Below, piece after piece: positions 50,540 through 63,506 of a stretch of DNA of 64,000 nt. Positions within the stretch are counted from its first letter, which is position 1. Each line of letters opens with the position of its first letter. The notes beneath the pieces were generated by a model that saw nothing but the letters and a program-made list of their open reading frames with translations, was not told where the DNA came from and did no database searches. The DNA is taken from assembly GCA_932294295.1 (NCBI GenBank), contig OW028579.1, forward strand, positions 8,740,370 to 8,804,369. The letters are read 5' to 3'. This DNA comes from Alitta virens. Taxonomy: Eukaryota > Annelida > Polychaeta > Phyllodocida > Nereididae. The translations under genes and the position numbers were made by a program.

Positions 50540-51721
50540 GATAGATTAATGTTGTTGACACCTTAATGTTGTTGACAGCTTAATGTTGACAGCTTAATGT
50601 TGTTGACAGCTTAATGTTGATAGCTTAATGTTGATAGCTTAATGTTGACAGCTTAATGTTGACAACTTAATGTTGACAGTTTAATGTTGACAGCTTAATG
50701 TTGACAGCTTAATGTTGACGATTTAATGTTGACGGCTCAATGTTGACAGCTTAATGTTGTTGACAGCTTAATGTTGACAGCTTAATGTTGTTGACAGCTT
50801 AATGTTGATAGCTAAATGTCGACAGCTTAATGTTGACAGTTTAATGTTGACAGTTTAATGTTGACAGCTTAATGTTGACTGCTTAATGTTGACAGCTTGA
50901 TGATGACAGCTTGATGTTGACAGCTTAATGTTGATAGCTTAATGTCGACAGTTTAATGTTGACAGTTTAATGTTGACAGCTTAATGTTGACAGCTTAATG
51001 TTGACAGCTTAATGTTGATAGCTTAATGTTGACAGCTTAATGTAGACAGCCTAATGTTGACAGCTTAATGTTGACAGCTTAATGTTGACTACTTAATGTT
51101 GTTGCCAGCTTAATGTTGACAGCTTAATGTTGACAGCTTAATGTTGACAGCTTAATGTTGACGATTTAATGTTGATGGCTCAATGTTGACAGCTTAATGT
51201 TGTTGACAGTTTAATGTTGTTGACAGCTTAATGTTGACAGCTTAATGTTGTTGACAGCTTAATGTTGACAGCTTAATGTTGACGGCTTAATGTTGACAGC
51301 TTAATGTTGACAGCTTAATGTTGACGATTTAATGTTGACGGCTTAATGTTGACAGCTTAATGTTGTTGACAGCTTAATGTTGTTGACAGCTTAATGTTGT
51401 TGGCTTAATGTTGTTGGCTTAATGTTGACAGCTTAATGTTGACAGCTTAATGTTGACAGCTTAATGTTGACAGCTTAATGTTGACAGCTTAATGTTGACA
51501 GCTTAGTGTTGACAGCTTAATGTTGACAGCTTAATGTTATTGACAGCTTAATGTTGTTGACAGCTTAATGTTGTTGACAGCTTAATGTTGACAGCTTAAT
51601 GTTGACAGCTTAATGTTGCCAGCTTAATGTTGACAGCTTAATGTTGACAGCTTAATGTTGTCGACAGCTTAATGTTGTCGACAGCTTAATGTTGTTGACA
51701 GCTTAATGTTGTTGACAGCTT
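50540..51721 (+). repeat. B block copy 6, 1182 bp
   Basis: Partner of copy 4. It shares GACACC (50557) and has one additional TTGTCGAC 17-mer near 51661, giving exactly 17 bp more. Confidence 0.9.
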
Positions 51722-53219
51722 AAAGTTGACAGCTTAATGTTGACAGCCTAATGTTGACAGCTTAATGTTGACAGCTTAATGTTGACAGCTTAATGTTATT
51801 GACAGCTTAATGTTGTTGACAGCTTAATGTTGACAGCTTAATGTTGACAGCTTAATGTTGACAGCTTAATGTTGACAGCTTAATGTTATTGACAGCTTAA
51901 TGTTGTTGACAGCTTAATGTTGACAGCTTAATGTTGACAGCTTAATGTTGACAGCCTAATGTTGACAGCTTAATGTTGACAGCTTAATGTTGACTGCTTA
52001 ATGTTGTTGACAGCTTAATGTTGACAGCTTAATGTTGACAGCTTAATGTTGACGGCTTAATGTTGACGATTTAATGTTGATGGCTCAATGTTGACAGCTT
52101 AATGTTGTTGACAGTTTAATGTTGTTGAGAGCTTAATGTTGACAGCTTAATGTTGTTGACAGCTTAATGTTGATAGCTTAATGTTGACGGCTTAATGTTG
52201 ACAGCTTAATGTTGTTGACAGCTTAATGTTGTTGACAGCTTAATGTTGTTGGCTTAATGTTGACAGCTTAATGTTGCCAGCTTAATGTTGACAGCTTAAT
52301 GTTATTGACAGCTTAATGTTGTTGACAGCTTAATGTTGTTGACAGCTTAATGTTGACAGCTTAATGTTGACAGCTTAATGTTGCCAGCTTAATGTTGACA
52401 GCTTAATGTTGACAGCTTAATGTTGTCGACAGCTTAATGTTGTTGACAGCTTAATGTTGTTGACAGCTTAAAGTTGACAGCTTAATGTTGACAGCTTAAT
52501 GTTGACAGCTTAATGTTGACGATTTAATGTTGACGGCTCAATGTTGATAGCTTAATGTTGTTGACAGCTTAATGTTGTTGACAGCTTAATGTTGACAGCT
52601 TAATGTTGTTGACAGCTTAATGTTGATAGCTTAATGTTGATAGCTTAATGTTGACAGCTTAATGTTGACAACTTAATGTTGACAGTTTAATGTTGACAGC
52701 TTAATGTTGACAGCTTAATGTTGACGATTTAATGTTGACGGCTCAATGTTGACAGCTTAATGTTGTTGACAGCTTAATGTTGACAGCTTAATGTTGTTGA
52801 CAGCTTAATGTTGATAGCTTAATGACGACAGCTTAATGTTGACAGTTTAATGTTGACAGTTTAATGTTGACAGCTTAATGTTGACAGCTTAATGTTGACA
52901 GCTTGATGATGACAGCTTGATGTTGACAGCTTAATGTTGATAGCTTAATGTCGACAGCTTAATGTCGACAGCTTAATGTCGCCAGCTTAATGTTGCAAGC
53001 TTAATGTTGACAGCTTAATTTTGATGGCTTAATGTTGACAGCTTAATGTTGACAGCTTAATGTTGATAGCTTAATGTTGACAGCTTAATGTTGACGATTT
53101 AATGTTGACGGCTCAATTTTGACAGCTGAATATTGTTGACAGCTTAATGTTGTTCACAGCTTAACGTTGACAGCTTAATATTGTTGACAGCTTAATGTTG
53201 TTGACAGCTTAATGTTGAC

Positions 53220-55090
53220 AGCTTAATGTTGATGGCTTAATGTTGACAGCTTAATGTTGACAGCTTAATGTTGACAGCTTAATGTTGACAGCTTAATGTT
53301 GACAGCTTAATGTTGACGATTTAATGTTGACGGCTCAATTTTGACAGCTGAATATTGTTGACAGCTTAATGTTGTTGACAGCTTAATGTTGACAGCTTAA
53401 TATTGTTGACAGCTTAATGTTGTTGACAGCTTAATGTTGACAGCTTAATGTTGACAGCTTAATGTTGACAGCTTAATGTTGACGGCTTAATGTTGACAGC
53501 TTAATGTTGATAGCTTAATGTTGATAGCTTAATGTTGACAGCTTAATGTTGACAGCTTAATGTTGACAGCTTAATGTCAGCAGCTTAATGTTGCCAGCTT
53601 AATGTTGACAGCTTAATGTTGATAGCTTAATGTTGACAGCTTAATGTTGACAGCCTAATGTTGACAGCTTAATGTGGACAGCTTAATGTTGATAGCTTAA
53701 TGTTGTTGCCAGCTTAATGTTGACAGCTTAATGTTGACAGCTTAATGTTGTTGATAGCTTAATGTTGATAACTTAATGTTGTCAGCTTAATGTTGACAGC
53801 TTAATGTTGACAGCTTAATGTTGACGATTTAATGTTGACGGCTCAATGTTGACATCTGAATATTGTTGACAATTTAATGTTGACCGCTTAATGTTGACAG
53901 CTTAATGTTGTTGACAGCTTAATGTTGTTGACAGCTTTATGTTGACAGCTTAATGTTGACAGCTTAATGTTGACAGCTTAATGTTGACAGCTTAATGTTG
54001 ACAGCTTAATGTTGACAGCTTAATGTTGACAGTTTAATGTTGACAGCTTAATGTTGACAGCTTTATGTCGCCAGCTTAATGTTGCCAGCTTAATGTTGAC
54101 AGCTTAATGTTGATAGCTTAATGTTGACAGCTTAATGTTGACAGCCTAATGTTGACAGCTTAATGTTGACAGCTTAATGTTGACGGCTTAATGTTGTTGC
54201 CAGCTTAATGTTGACAGCTTAATGTTGACAGCTTAATGTTGACAGCTTAATGTTGACGATTTAATGTTGATGGCTCAATGTTGACAGCTTAATGTTGTTG
54301 ACAGTTTAATGTTGTTGACAGCTTAATATTGACAGCTTAATGTTGTTGACAGCTTAATGTTGATAGCTTAATGTTGACAGCTTAATGTTGACAGCTTAAT
54401 GTTGTTGACAGCTTAATGTTGTTGACAGCTTAATGTTGTTGGCTTAATGTTGACAGCTTAATGTTGACAGCTTAATGTTGACAGCTTAATGTTGACAGCT
54501 TAATGTTGACAGCTTAATGTTGACAGCTTAATGTTGACAGCTTAATGTTATTGACAGCTTAATGTTGTTGACAGCTTAATGTTGTTGACAGCTTAATGTT
54601 GACAGCTTAATGTTGACAGCTTAATGTTGACAGCTTAATGTTGCCAGCTTAATGTTGACAGCTTAATGTTGACAGCTTAATGTTGTCGACAGCTTAATGT
54701 TGTTGACAGCTTAATGTTGTTGACAGCTTAAAGTTGACAGCTTAATGTTGACAGCTTAATGTTGACAGCTTAATGTTGACGATTTAATGTTGACGGCTCA
54801 ATGTTGATAGCTTAATGTTGTTGACAGCTTAATGTTGACGGCTTAATGTTGACAGCTTAATGTTGATAGCTTAATGTTGATAGCTTAATGTTGACAGCTT
54901 AATGTTGACAGCTTAATGTTGACAGCTTAATGTCGGCAGCTTAATGTTGCCAGCTTAATGTTGACAGCTTAATGTTGATAGCTTAATGTTGACAGCTTAA
55001 TGTTGACAGCCTAATGTTGACAGCTTAATGTGGACAGCTTAATGTTGATAGCTTAATGTTGTTGCCAGCTTAATGTTGACAGCTTAATGT
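53220..55090 (+). repeat. Single-copy counterpart of the 1850 bp duplicated segment
   Basis: This corresponds to 34989-36850 at about 18.24 kb and goes on directly into TTGTTGATAGC and GATAACTT (near 55093). It shows the state before the 1850 bp duplication. It carries TCAGCAGC at 53577 where the other copies have TCGGCAGC. Its limits are approximate. Confidence 0.82.
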
Positions 55091-56459
55091 TGTTGATAGC
55101 TTAATGTTGATAACTTAATGTTGTCAGCTTAATGTTGACAGCTTAATGTTGACAGCTTAATGTTGACGATTTAATGTTGACGGCTCAATGTTGACATCTG
55201 AATATTGTTGACAATTTAATGTTGACCGCTTAATGTTGACAGCTTAATGTTGTTGACAGCTTAATGTTGTTGACAGCTTTATGTTGACAGCTTAATGTTG
55301 ACAGCTTAATGTTGACAGCTTAATGTTGACAGCTTAATGTTGACAGCTTAATGTTGACAGCTTAATGTTGACAGTTTAATGTTGACAGCTTAATGTTGAC
55401 AGCTTTATGTCGCCAGCTTAATGTTGCCAGCTTAATGTTGACAGCTTAATGTTGATAGCTTAATGTTGACAGCTTAATGTTGACAGCCTAATGTTGACAG
55501 CTTAATGTTGACAGCTTAATGTTGACGGCTTAATGTTGTTGCCAGCTTAATGTTGACAGCTTAATGTTGACAGCTTAATGTTGACAGCTTAATGTTGACG
55601 ATTTAATGTTGATGGCTCAATGTTGACAGCTTAATGTTGTTGACAGTTTAATGTTGTTGACAGCTTAATGTTGACAGCTTAATGTTGTTGACAGCTTAAT
55701 GTTGATAGCTTAATGTTGACTGCTTAATGTTGACAGCTTAATGTTGTTGACAGCTTAATGTTGTTGACAGCTTAATGTTGTTGGCTTAATGTTGACAGCT
55801 TAATGTTGACAGCTTAATGTTGACAGCTTAATGTTGACAGCTTAATGTTGACAGCTTAATGTTGACAGCTTAATGTTATTGACAGCTTAATGTTGTTGAC
55901 AGCTTAATGTTGTTGACAGCTTAATGTTGACAGCTTAATGTTGACAGCTTAATGTTGACAGCTTAATGTTGCCAGCTTAATGTTGACAGCTTAATGTTGA
56001 CAGCTTAATGTTGTCGACAGCTTAATGTTGTTGACAGCTTAATGTTGTTGACAGCTTAAAGTTGACAGCTTAATGTTGACAGCTTAATGTTGACAGCTTA
56101 ATGTTGACGATTTAATGTTGACGGCTCAATGTTGATAGCTTAATGTTGTTGACAGCTTAATGTTGTTGACAGCTTAATGTTGACAGCTTAATGTTGTTGA
56201 CAGCTTAATGTTGATAGCTTAATGTTGATAGCTTAATGTTGACAGCTTAATGTTGACAACTTAATGTTGACAGTTTAATGTTGACAGCTTAATGTTGACA
56301 GCTTAATGTTGACGATTTAATGTTGACGGCTCAATGTTGACAGCTTAATGTTGTTGACAGCTTAATGTTGACAGCTTAATGTTGTTGACAGCTTAATGTT
56401 GATAGCTTAATGTCGACAGCTTAATGTTGACAGTTTAATGTTGACAGTTTAATGTTGAC

Positions 56460-58485
56460 AGCTTAATGTTGACAGCTTAATGTTGACAGCTTGATGATGA
56501 CAGCTTGATGTTGACAGCTTAATGTTGATAGCTTAATGTCGACAGCTTAATGTCGACAGCTTAATGTCGCCAGCTTAATGTTGCAAGCTTAATGTTGACA
56601 GCTTAATGTTGACAGCTTAATGTTGACAGCTTAATGTTGACGATTTAATGTTGACGGCTCAATTTTGACAGCTGAATATTGTTGACAGCTTAATGTTGTT
56701 GACAGCTTAATGTTGACAGCTTAATATTGTTGACAGCTTAATGTTGTTGACAGCTTAATGTTGACAGCTTAATGTTGACAGCTTAATGTTGACAGCTTAA
56801 TGTTGACAGCTTAATGTTGACAGCTTAATGTTGACAGCTTAATGTTGACAGCTTAATGTTGACAGCTTAATGTTGACAGCTTAATGTTGTTGACAGCTTA
56901 ATGTTGATAGCTTAATGTTGACAGCTTAATTCTGACAGCTTAATGTTGACAGCTTAATGTTGACAGTTTAATGTTGACAGCTTAATGTTGACAGCTTAAT
57001 GTCGCCAGCTTAATGTTGCCAGCTTAATGTTGACAGCTTAATGTTGATAGCTTAATGTTGACAGCTTAATGTTGACAGCCTAATGTTGACAGCTTAATGT
57101 TGACAGCTTAATGTTGACTGCTTAATGTTGTTGCCAGCTTAATGTTGCCAGCTTAATGTTGACAGCTTAATGTTGACAGCTTAATGTTGACGATTTAATG
57201 TTGATGGCTCAATGTTGACAGCTTAATGTTGTTGACAGTTTAATGTTGTTGACAGCTTAATGTTGACAGCTTAATGTTGACAGCTTAATGTTGACGATTT
57301 AATGTTGACGGCTCAATGTTGATAGATTAATGTTGTTGACAGCTTAATGTTGTTGACAGCTTAATGTTGACAGCTTAATGTTGTTGACAGCTTAATGTTG
57401 ATAGCTTAATGTTGATAGCTTAATGTTGACAGCTTAATGTTGACAACTTAATGTTGACAGTTTAATGTTGACAGCTTAATGTTGACAGCTTAATGTTGAC
57501 GATTTAATGTTGACGGCTCAATGTTGACAGCTTAATGTTGTTGACAGCTTAATGTTGACAGCTTAATGTTGTTGACAGCTTAATGTTGATAGCTAAATGT
57601 CGACAGCTTAATGTTGACAGTTTAATGTTGACAGTTTAATGTTGACAGCTTAATGTTGACTGCTTAATGTTGACAGCTTGATGATGACAGCTTGATGTTG
57701 ACAGCTTAATGTTGATAGCTTAATGTCGACAGTTTAATGTTGACAGTTTAATGTTGACAGCTTAATGTTGACAGCTTAATGTTGACAGCTTAATGTTGAT
57801 AGCTTAATGTTGACAGCTTAATGTAGACAGCCTAATGTTGACAGCTTAATGTTGACAGCTTAGTGTTGACTACTTAATGTTGTTGCCAGCTTAATGTTGA
57901 CAGCTTAATGTTGACAGCTTAATGTTGACAGCTTAATGTTGACGATTTAATGTTGATGGCTCAATGTTGACAGCTTAATGTTGTTGACAGTTTAATGTTG
58001 TTGACAGCTTAATGTTGACAGCTTAATGTTGTTGACAGCTTAATGTTGATAGCTTAATGTTGACGGCTTAATGTTGACAGCTTAATGTTGACAGCTTAAT
58101 GTTGACGATTTAATGTTGACGGCTTAATGTTGACAGCTTAATGTTGTTGACAGCTTAATGTTGTTGACAGCTTAATGTTGTTGGCTTAATGTTGTTGGCT
58201 TAATGTTGTTGGCTTAATGTTGACAGCTTAATGTTGACAGCTTAATGTTGACAGCTTAATGTTGACAGCTTAATGTTGACAGCTTAGTGTTGACAGCTTA
58301 ATGTTGACAGCTTAATGTTATTGACAGCTTAATGTTGTTGACAGCTTAATGTTGTTGACAGCTTAATGTTGACAGCTTAATGTTGACAGCTTAATGTTGC
58401 CAGCTTAATGTTGACAGCCTAATGTTGACAGCTTAATGTTGTCGACAGCTTAATGTTGTTGACAGCTTAATGTTGTTGACAGCTT
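56460..58485 (+). repeat. HOR right of the large duplication
   Basis: After the copy 2 boundary the array continues with TTGATGATGAC, the GTCGCC/GCAAGC pair, CAATTTT/CTGAATATT and GTCGCC/GTTGCC, then a B block. A double change gives AATTCTGAC near 56930, and GTTGCC occurs twice in a row near 57122-57150; both are private. Confidence 0.83.
57321..58485 (+). repeat. B block copy 7, 1165 bp
   Basis: Length equals the consensus although it has three GTTGGC units instead of two (near 58175-58215); one plain unit fewer compensates. It has a TTAGTG unit directly before GACTACTT near 57860 in addition to the usual one near 58266. Confidence 0.88.
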
Positions 58486-60650
58486 AAAGTTGACAGCTTA
58501 ATGTTGACAGCTTAATGTTGACAGCTTAATGTTGACGATTTAATGTTGACGGCTCAATGTTGATAGCTTAATGTTGTTGACAGCTTAATGTTGTTGACAG
58601 CTTAATGTTGACAGCTTAATGTTGTTGACAGCTTAATGTTGATAGCTTAATGTTGATAGCTTAATGTTGACAGCTTAATGTTGACAACTTAATGTTGACA
58701 GTTTAATGTTGACAGCTTAATGTTGACAGCTTAATGTTGACGATTTAATGTTGACGGCTCAATTTTGACAGCTTAATGTTGTTGACAGCTTAATGTTGAC
58801 AGCTTAATGTTGTTGACAGCTTAATGTTGATAGCTTAATGTCGACAGCTTAATGTTGACAGTTTAATGTTGACAGTTTAATGTTGACAGCTTAATGTTGA
58901 CAGCTTAATGTTGACAGCTTGATGTTGACAGCTTGATGTTGACAGCTTAATGTTGATAGCTTAATGTCGACAGCTTAATGTCGACAGCTTAATGTCGCCA
59001 GCTTAATGTTGCCAGCTTAATGTTGACAGCTTAATGTTGATGGCTTAATGTTGACAGCTTAATGTTGACAGCTTAATGTTGACAGCTTAATGTTGACAGC
59101 TTAATGTTGACAGCTTAATGTTGACAGCTTAATGTTGACGATTTAATGTTGACGGCTCAATTTTGACAGCTGAATATTGTTGACAGCTTAATGTTGTTGA
59201 CAGCTTTATGTTGACAGCTTAATATTGTTGACAGCTTAATGTTGTTGACAGCTTAATGTTGTTGACAGCTTAATGTTGACAGCTTAATGTTGACAGCCTA
59301 ATGTTGTCAGCTTAATGTTGACGGCTTAATGTTGACGGCTTAATGTTGACAGCTTAATGTTGTTGACAGCTTAATGTTGTTGACAGCTTAATGTTGACAG
59401 CTTAATGTTGTTGACAGCTTAATGTTGATAGCTTAATGTTGATAGCTTAATGTTGACAGCTTAATGTTGACAGCTTAATGTTGACAGTTTAATGTTGACA
59501 GCTTAATGTTGACAGCTTAATGTCGGCAGCTTAATGTTGCCAGCTTAATGTTGACAGCTTAATGTTGATAGCTTAATGTTGACAGCTTAATGTTGACAGC
59601 CTAATGTTGACAGCTTAATGTGGACAGCTTAATGTTGATAGCTTAATGTTGTTGCCAGCTTAATGTTGACAGCTTAATGTTGACAGCTTAATGTTGACAG
59701 CCTAATGTTGTTGATAGCTTAATGTTGATAACTTAATGTTGTCAGCTTAATGTTGACAGCTTAATGTTGACAGCTTAATGTTGACGATTTAATGTTGACG
59801 GCTCAATTTTGACATCTGAATATTGTTGACAATTTAATGTTGACCGCTTAATGTTGACAGCTTAATGTTGTTGACAGCTTAATGTTGTTGACAGCTTTAT
59901 GTTGACAGCTTAATGTTGACAGCTTAATGTTGACAGCTTAATGTTGACAGCTTAATGTTGACAGCTTAATGTTGACAGCTTAATGTTGACAGTTTAATGT
60001 TGACAGCTTAATGTTGACAGCTTAATGTCGCCAGCTTAATGTTGCCAGCTTAATGTTGACAGCTTAATGTTGATAGCTTAATGTTGACAGCTTAATGTTG
60101 ACAGCCTAATGTTGACAGCTTAATGTTGACAGCTTAATGTTGACTGCCTAATGTTGTTTCCAGCTTAATGTTGACAGCTTAATGTTGACAGCTTAATGTT
60201 GACAGCTTAATGTTGACGATTTAATGTTGATGGCTCAATGTTGACAGCTTAATGTTGTTGACAGTTTAATGTTGTTGACAGCTTAATGTTGACAGCTTAA
60301 TGTTGTTGACAGCTTAATGTTGATAGCTTAATGTTGACGGCTTAATGTTGACAGCTTAATGTTGTTGACAGCCTAATGTTGTTGACAGCCTAATGTTGTT
60401 GGCTTAATGTTGACAGCTTAATGTTGACAGCTTAATGTTGACAGCTTAATGTTGACAGCTTAATGTTATTGACAGCTTAATGTTGTTGACAGCTTAATGT
60501 TGTTGACAGCTTAATGTTGACAGCTTAATGTTGACAGCTTAATGTTGCCAGCTTAATGTTGACAGCTTAATGTTGTCGACAGCTTAATGTTGACAGCTTA
60601 ATGTTGTCGACAGCTTAATGTTGTTGACAGCTTAATGTTGTTGACAGCTT
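58486..60650 (+). repeat. HOR copy, 2165 bp, A type
   Basis: A near-regular HOR resembling 3567-7624. It carries paired CTTGATGTT units near 58917, two GACGGC units (59320-59347), GTCGGC near 59521, GTGGAC, GATAACTT, TTGTCAGC, GACATCTGAATATT near 59809, GACCGCTT, GACTGCC, a TTGTTTCC unit near 60148 (private, for TTGTTGCC), consecutive GACAGCC units near 60368-60385 and two TTGTCGAC 17-mers. Confidence 0.85.
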
Positions 60651-61411
60651 AAAGTTGACAGCTTAATGTTGACAGCTTAATGTTGACAGCTTAATGTTGA
60701 CGATTTAATGTTGACGGCTCAATGTTGATAGCTTAATGTTGTTGACAGCTTAATGTTGTTGACAGCTTAATGTTGACAGCTTAATGTTGTTGACAGCTTA
60801 ATGTTGATAGCTTAATGTTGATAGCTTAATGTTGACAGCTTAATGTTGACAACTTAATGTTGACAGTTTAATGTTGACAGCTTAATGTTGACAGCTTAAT
60901 GTTGACGATTTAATGTTGACGGCTCAATGTTGACAGCTTAATGTTGTTGACAGCTTAATGTTGACAGCTTAATGTTGTTGACAGCTTAATGTTGATAGCT
61001 TAATGTCGACAGCTTAATGTTGACAGTTTAATGTTGACAGTTTAATGTTGACAGCTTAATGTTGACAGCTTAATGTTGACAGCTTAATGTTGACAGCTTG
61101 ATGATGACAGCTTGATGTTGACAGCTTAATGTTGATAGCTTAATGTCGACAGCTTAATGTCGACAGCTTAATGTCGCCAGCTTAATGTTGCAAGCTTAAT
61201 GTTGACAGCTTAATGTTGATGGCTTAATGTTGACAGCTTAATGTTGACAGCTTAATGTTGACAGCTTAATGTTGACAGCTTAATGTTGACAGCTTAATGT
61301 TGACGATTTAATGTTGACGGCTCAATTTTGACAGCTGAATATTGTTGACAGCTTAATGTTGTTGACAGCTTAATGTTGAAAGCTTAATATTGTTGACAGC
61401 TTAATGTTGTT

Positions 61412-61501
61412 GACTGCTTAATGTTGACGATTTAATGTTGATGGCTCAATGTTGACAGCTTAATGTTGTTGACAGTTTAATGTTGTTGACAGCTTAATAT
61501 T
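61412..61501 (+). repeat. Mosaic patch between two HOR breakpoints
   Basis: At 61412 the sequence switches from the TTGTTGAC units that follow CTGAATATT to GACTGC and the GATGGCTC anchor. Some 85 bp later, near 61498, AATATTGACGGCTC joins a GACAGCTTAATATT unit to the GACGGCTC/GACATCTG section, skipping GACGATTT. Both junctions keep monomer register. Confidence 0.82.
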
Positions 61502-62321
61502 GACGGCTCAATGTTGACATCTGAATATTGTTGACAATTTAATGTTGACCGCTTAATGTTGACAGCTTAATGTTGTTGACAGCTTAATGTTGTTGACAGC
61601 TTTATGTTGACAGCTTAATGTTGACAGCTTAATGTTGACAGCTTAATGTTGACAGCTTAATGTTGACAGCTTAATGTTGACAGCTTAATGTTGACAGCTT
61701 AATGTTGACAGTTTAATGTTGACAGCTTAATGTTGACAGCTTAATGTCGCCAGCTTAATGTTGCCAGCTTAATGTTGACAGCTTAATGTTGATAGCTTAA
61801 TGTTGACAGCTTAATGTTGACAGCCTAATGTTGACAGCTTAATGTTGACAGCTTAATGTTGACTGCCTAATGTTGTTGCCAGCTTAATGTTGACAGCTTA
61901 ATGTTGACAGCTTAATGTTGACAGCTTAATGTTGACGATTTAATGTTGATGGCTCAATATTGACAGCTTAATGTTGTTGACAGTTTAATGTTGTTGACAG
62001 CTTAATGTTGACAGCCTAATGTTGTTGACAGCTTAATGTTGATAGCTTTATGTTGACGGCTTAATGTTGACAGCTTAATGTTGTTGACAGCTTAATGTTG
62101 TTGACAGCCTAATGTTGTTGGCTTAATGTTGTTGGCTTAATGTTGACAGCTTAATGTTGACAGCTTAATGTTGACAGCTTAATGTTGACAGCTTAATGTT
62201 GACAGCTTAATGTTGACAGCTTAATGTTATTGACAGCTTAATGTTGTTGACAGCTTAATGTTGTTGACAGCTTAATGTTGACAGCTTAATGTTGACGATT
62301 TAATGTTGACGGCTCAATGTT

Positions 62322-63506
62322 GATAGATTAATGTTGTTGACAGCTTAATGTTGTTGACAGCTTAATGTTGACAGCTTAATGTTGTTGACAGCTTAATGTT
62401 GATAGCTTAATGTTGATAGCTTAATGTTGACAGCTTAATGTTGACAACTTAATGTTGACAGTTTAATGTTGACAGCTTAATGTTGACAGCTTAATGTTGA
62501 CGATTTAATGTTGACGGCTCAATGTTGACAGCTTAATGTTGTTGACAGCTTAATGTTGACAGCTTAATGTTGTTGACAGCTTAATGTTGATAGCTAAATG
62601 TCGACAGCTTAATGTTGACAGTTTAATGTTGACAGTTTAATGTTGACAGCTTAATGTTGACTGCTTAATGTTGACAGCTTGATGATGACAGCTTGATGTT
62701 GACAGCTTAATGTTGATAGCTTAATGTCGACAGTTTAATGTTGACAGTTTAATGTTGACAGCTTAATGTTGACAGCTTAATGTTGACAGCTTAATGTTGA
62801 CAGCTTAATGTTGACAGCTTAATGTTGACAGCCTAATGTTGACAGCTTAATGTTGACAGCTTAATGTTGACTACTTAATGTTGTTGCCAGCTTAATGTTG
62901 ACAGCTTAATGTTGACAGCTTAATGTTGACAGCTTAATGTTGACGATTTAATGTTGATGGCTCAATGTTGACAGCCTAATGTTGTTGACAGTTTAATGTT
63001 GTTGACAGCTTAATGTTGACAGCTTAATGTTGTTGACAGCTTAATGTTGATAGCTTAATGTTGACGGCTTAATGTTGACAGCTTAATGTTGACAGCTTAA
63101 TGTTGACGATTTAATGTTGACGGCTTAATGTTGACAGCTTAATGTTGTTGACAGCTTAATGTTGTTGACAGCTTAATGTTGTTGGCTTAATGTTGTTGGC
63201 TTAATGTTGACAGCTTAATGTTGACAGCTTAATGTTGACAGCTTAATGTTGACAGCTTAATGTTGACAGCTTAATGTTGACAGCTTAATGTTGACAGCTT
63301 AATGTTATTGACAGCTTAATGTTGTTGACAGCTTAATGTTGTTGACAGCTTAATGTTGACAGCTTAATGTTGACAGCTTAATGTTGCCAGCTTAATGTTG
63401 ACAGCTTAATGTTGACAGCTTAATGTTGTCGACAGCTTAATGTTGTCGACAGCTTAATGTTGTCGACAGCTTAATGTTGTTGACAGCTTAATGTTGTTGA
63501 CAGCTT
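62322..63506 (+). repeat. B block copy 8, 1185 bp
   Basis: It is 20 bp longer than the consensus: two additional TTGTCGAC 17-mers (three in a row near 63427-63475) minus one 14-mer. It lacks the GATAGC and GTAGAC variants near 62790-62830 that the other copies carry, reading plain units instead. Confidence 0.87.

Larger units (their letters stand above)
42707..56459 (+). repeat. Copy 2 of the 13.75 kb tandem duplication
   Basis: This copy keeps the original 13.75 kb length. The left junction is visible at 42706, where two GACAGTTT units run straight into GACTGC and TTGTTGCC; the same GACAGTTT pair at the right end of copy 2 (about 56431-56459) is followed by plain units and TTGATGATGAC, the usual order. 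Private changes in this copy include TTTCC for TTGCC near 46921, TTGGCAGC near 46154, TCAGCAGC for TCGGCAGC at 53577 and AATATTGAC near 54327. An extra TTGTCGAC 17-mer near 51661 adds 17 bp. Confidence 0.92.
60651..63506 (+). repeat. Composite HOR, 2856 bp
   Basis: It begins as an A-type HOR (TTGATGATGAC near 61100, GTCGCC/GCAAGC, CAATTTT/CTGAATATT), passes through a mosaic patch at 61412-61501, repeats the GACATCTGAATATT to GATGGCTC section, and ends with a B block. A GAAAGC unit near 61378 creates an AAGCTT site; the only other GAAAGC unit noticed is near 13755. Confidence 0.83.
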
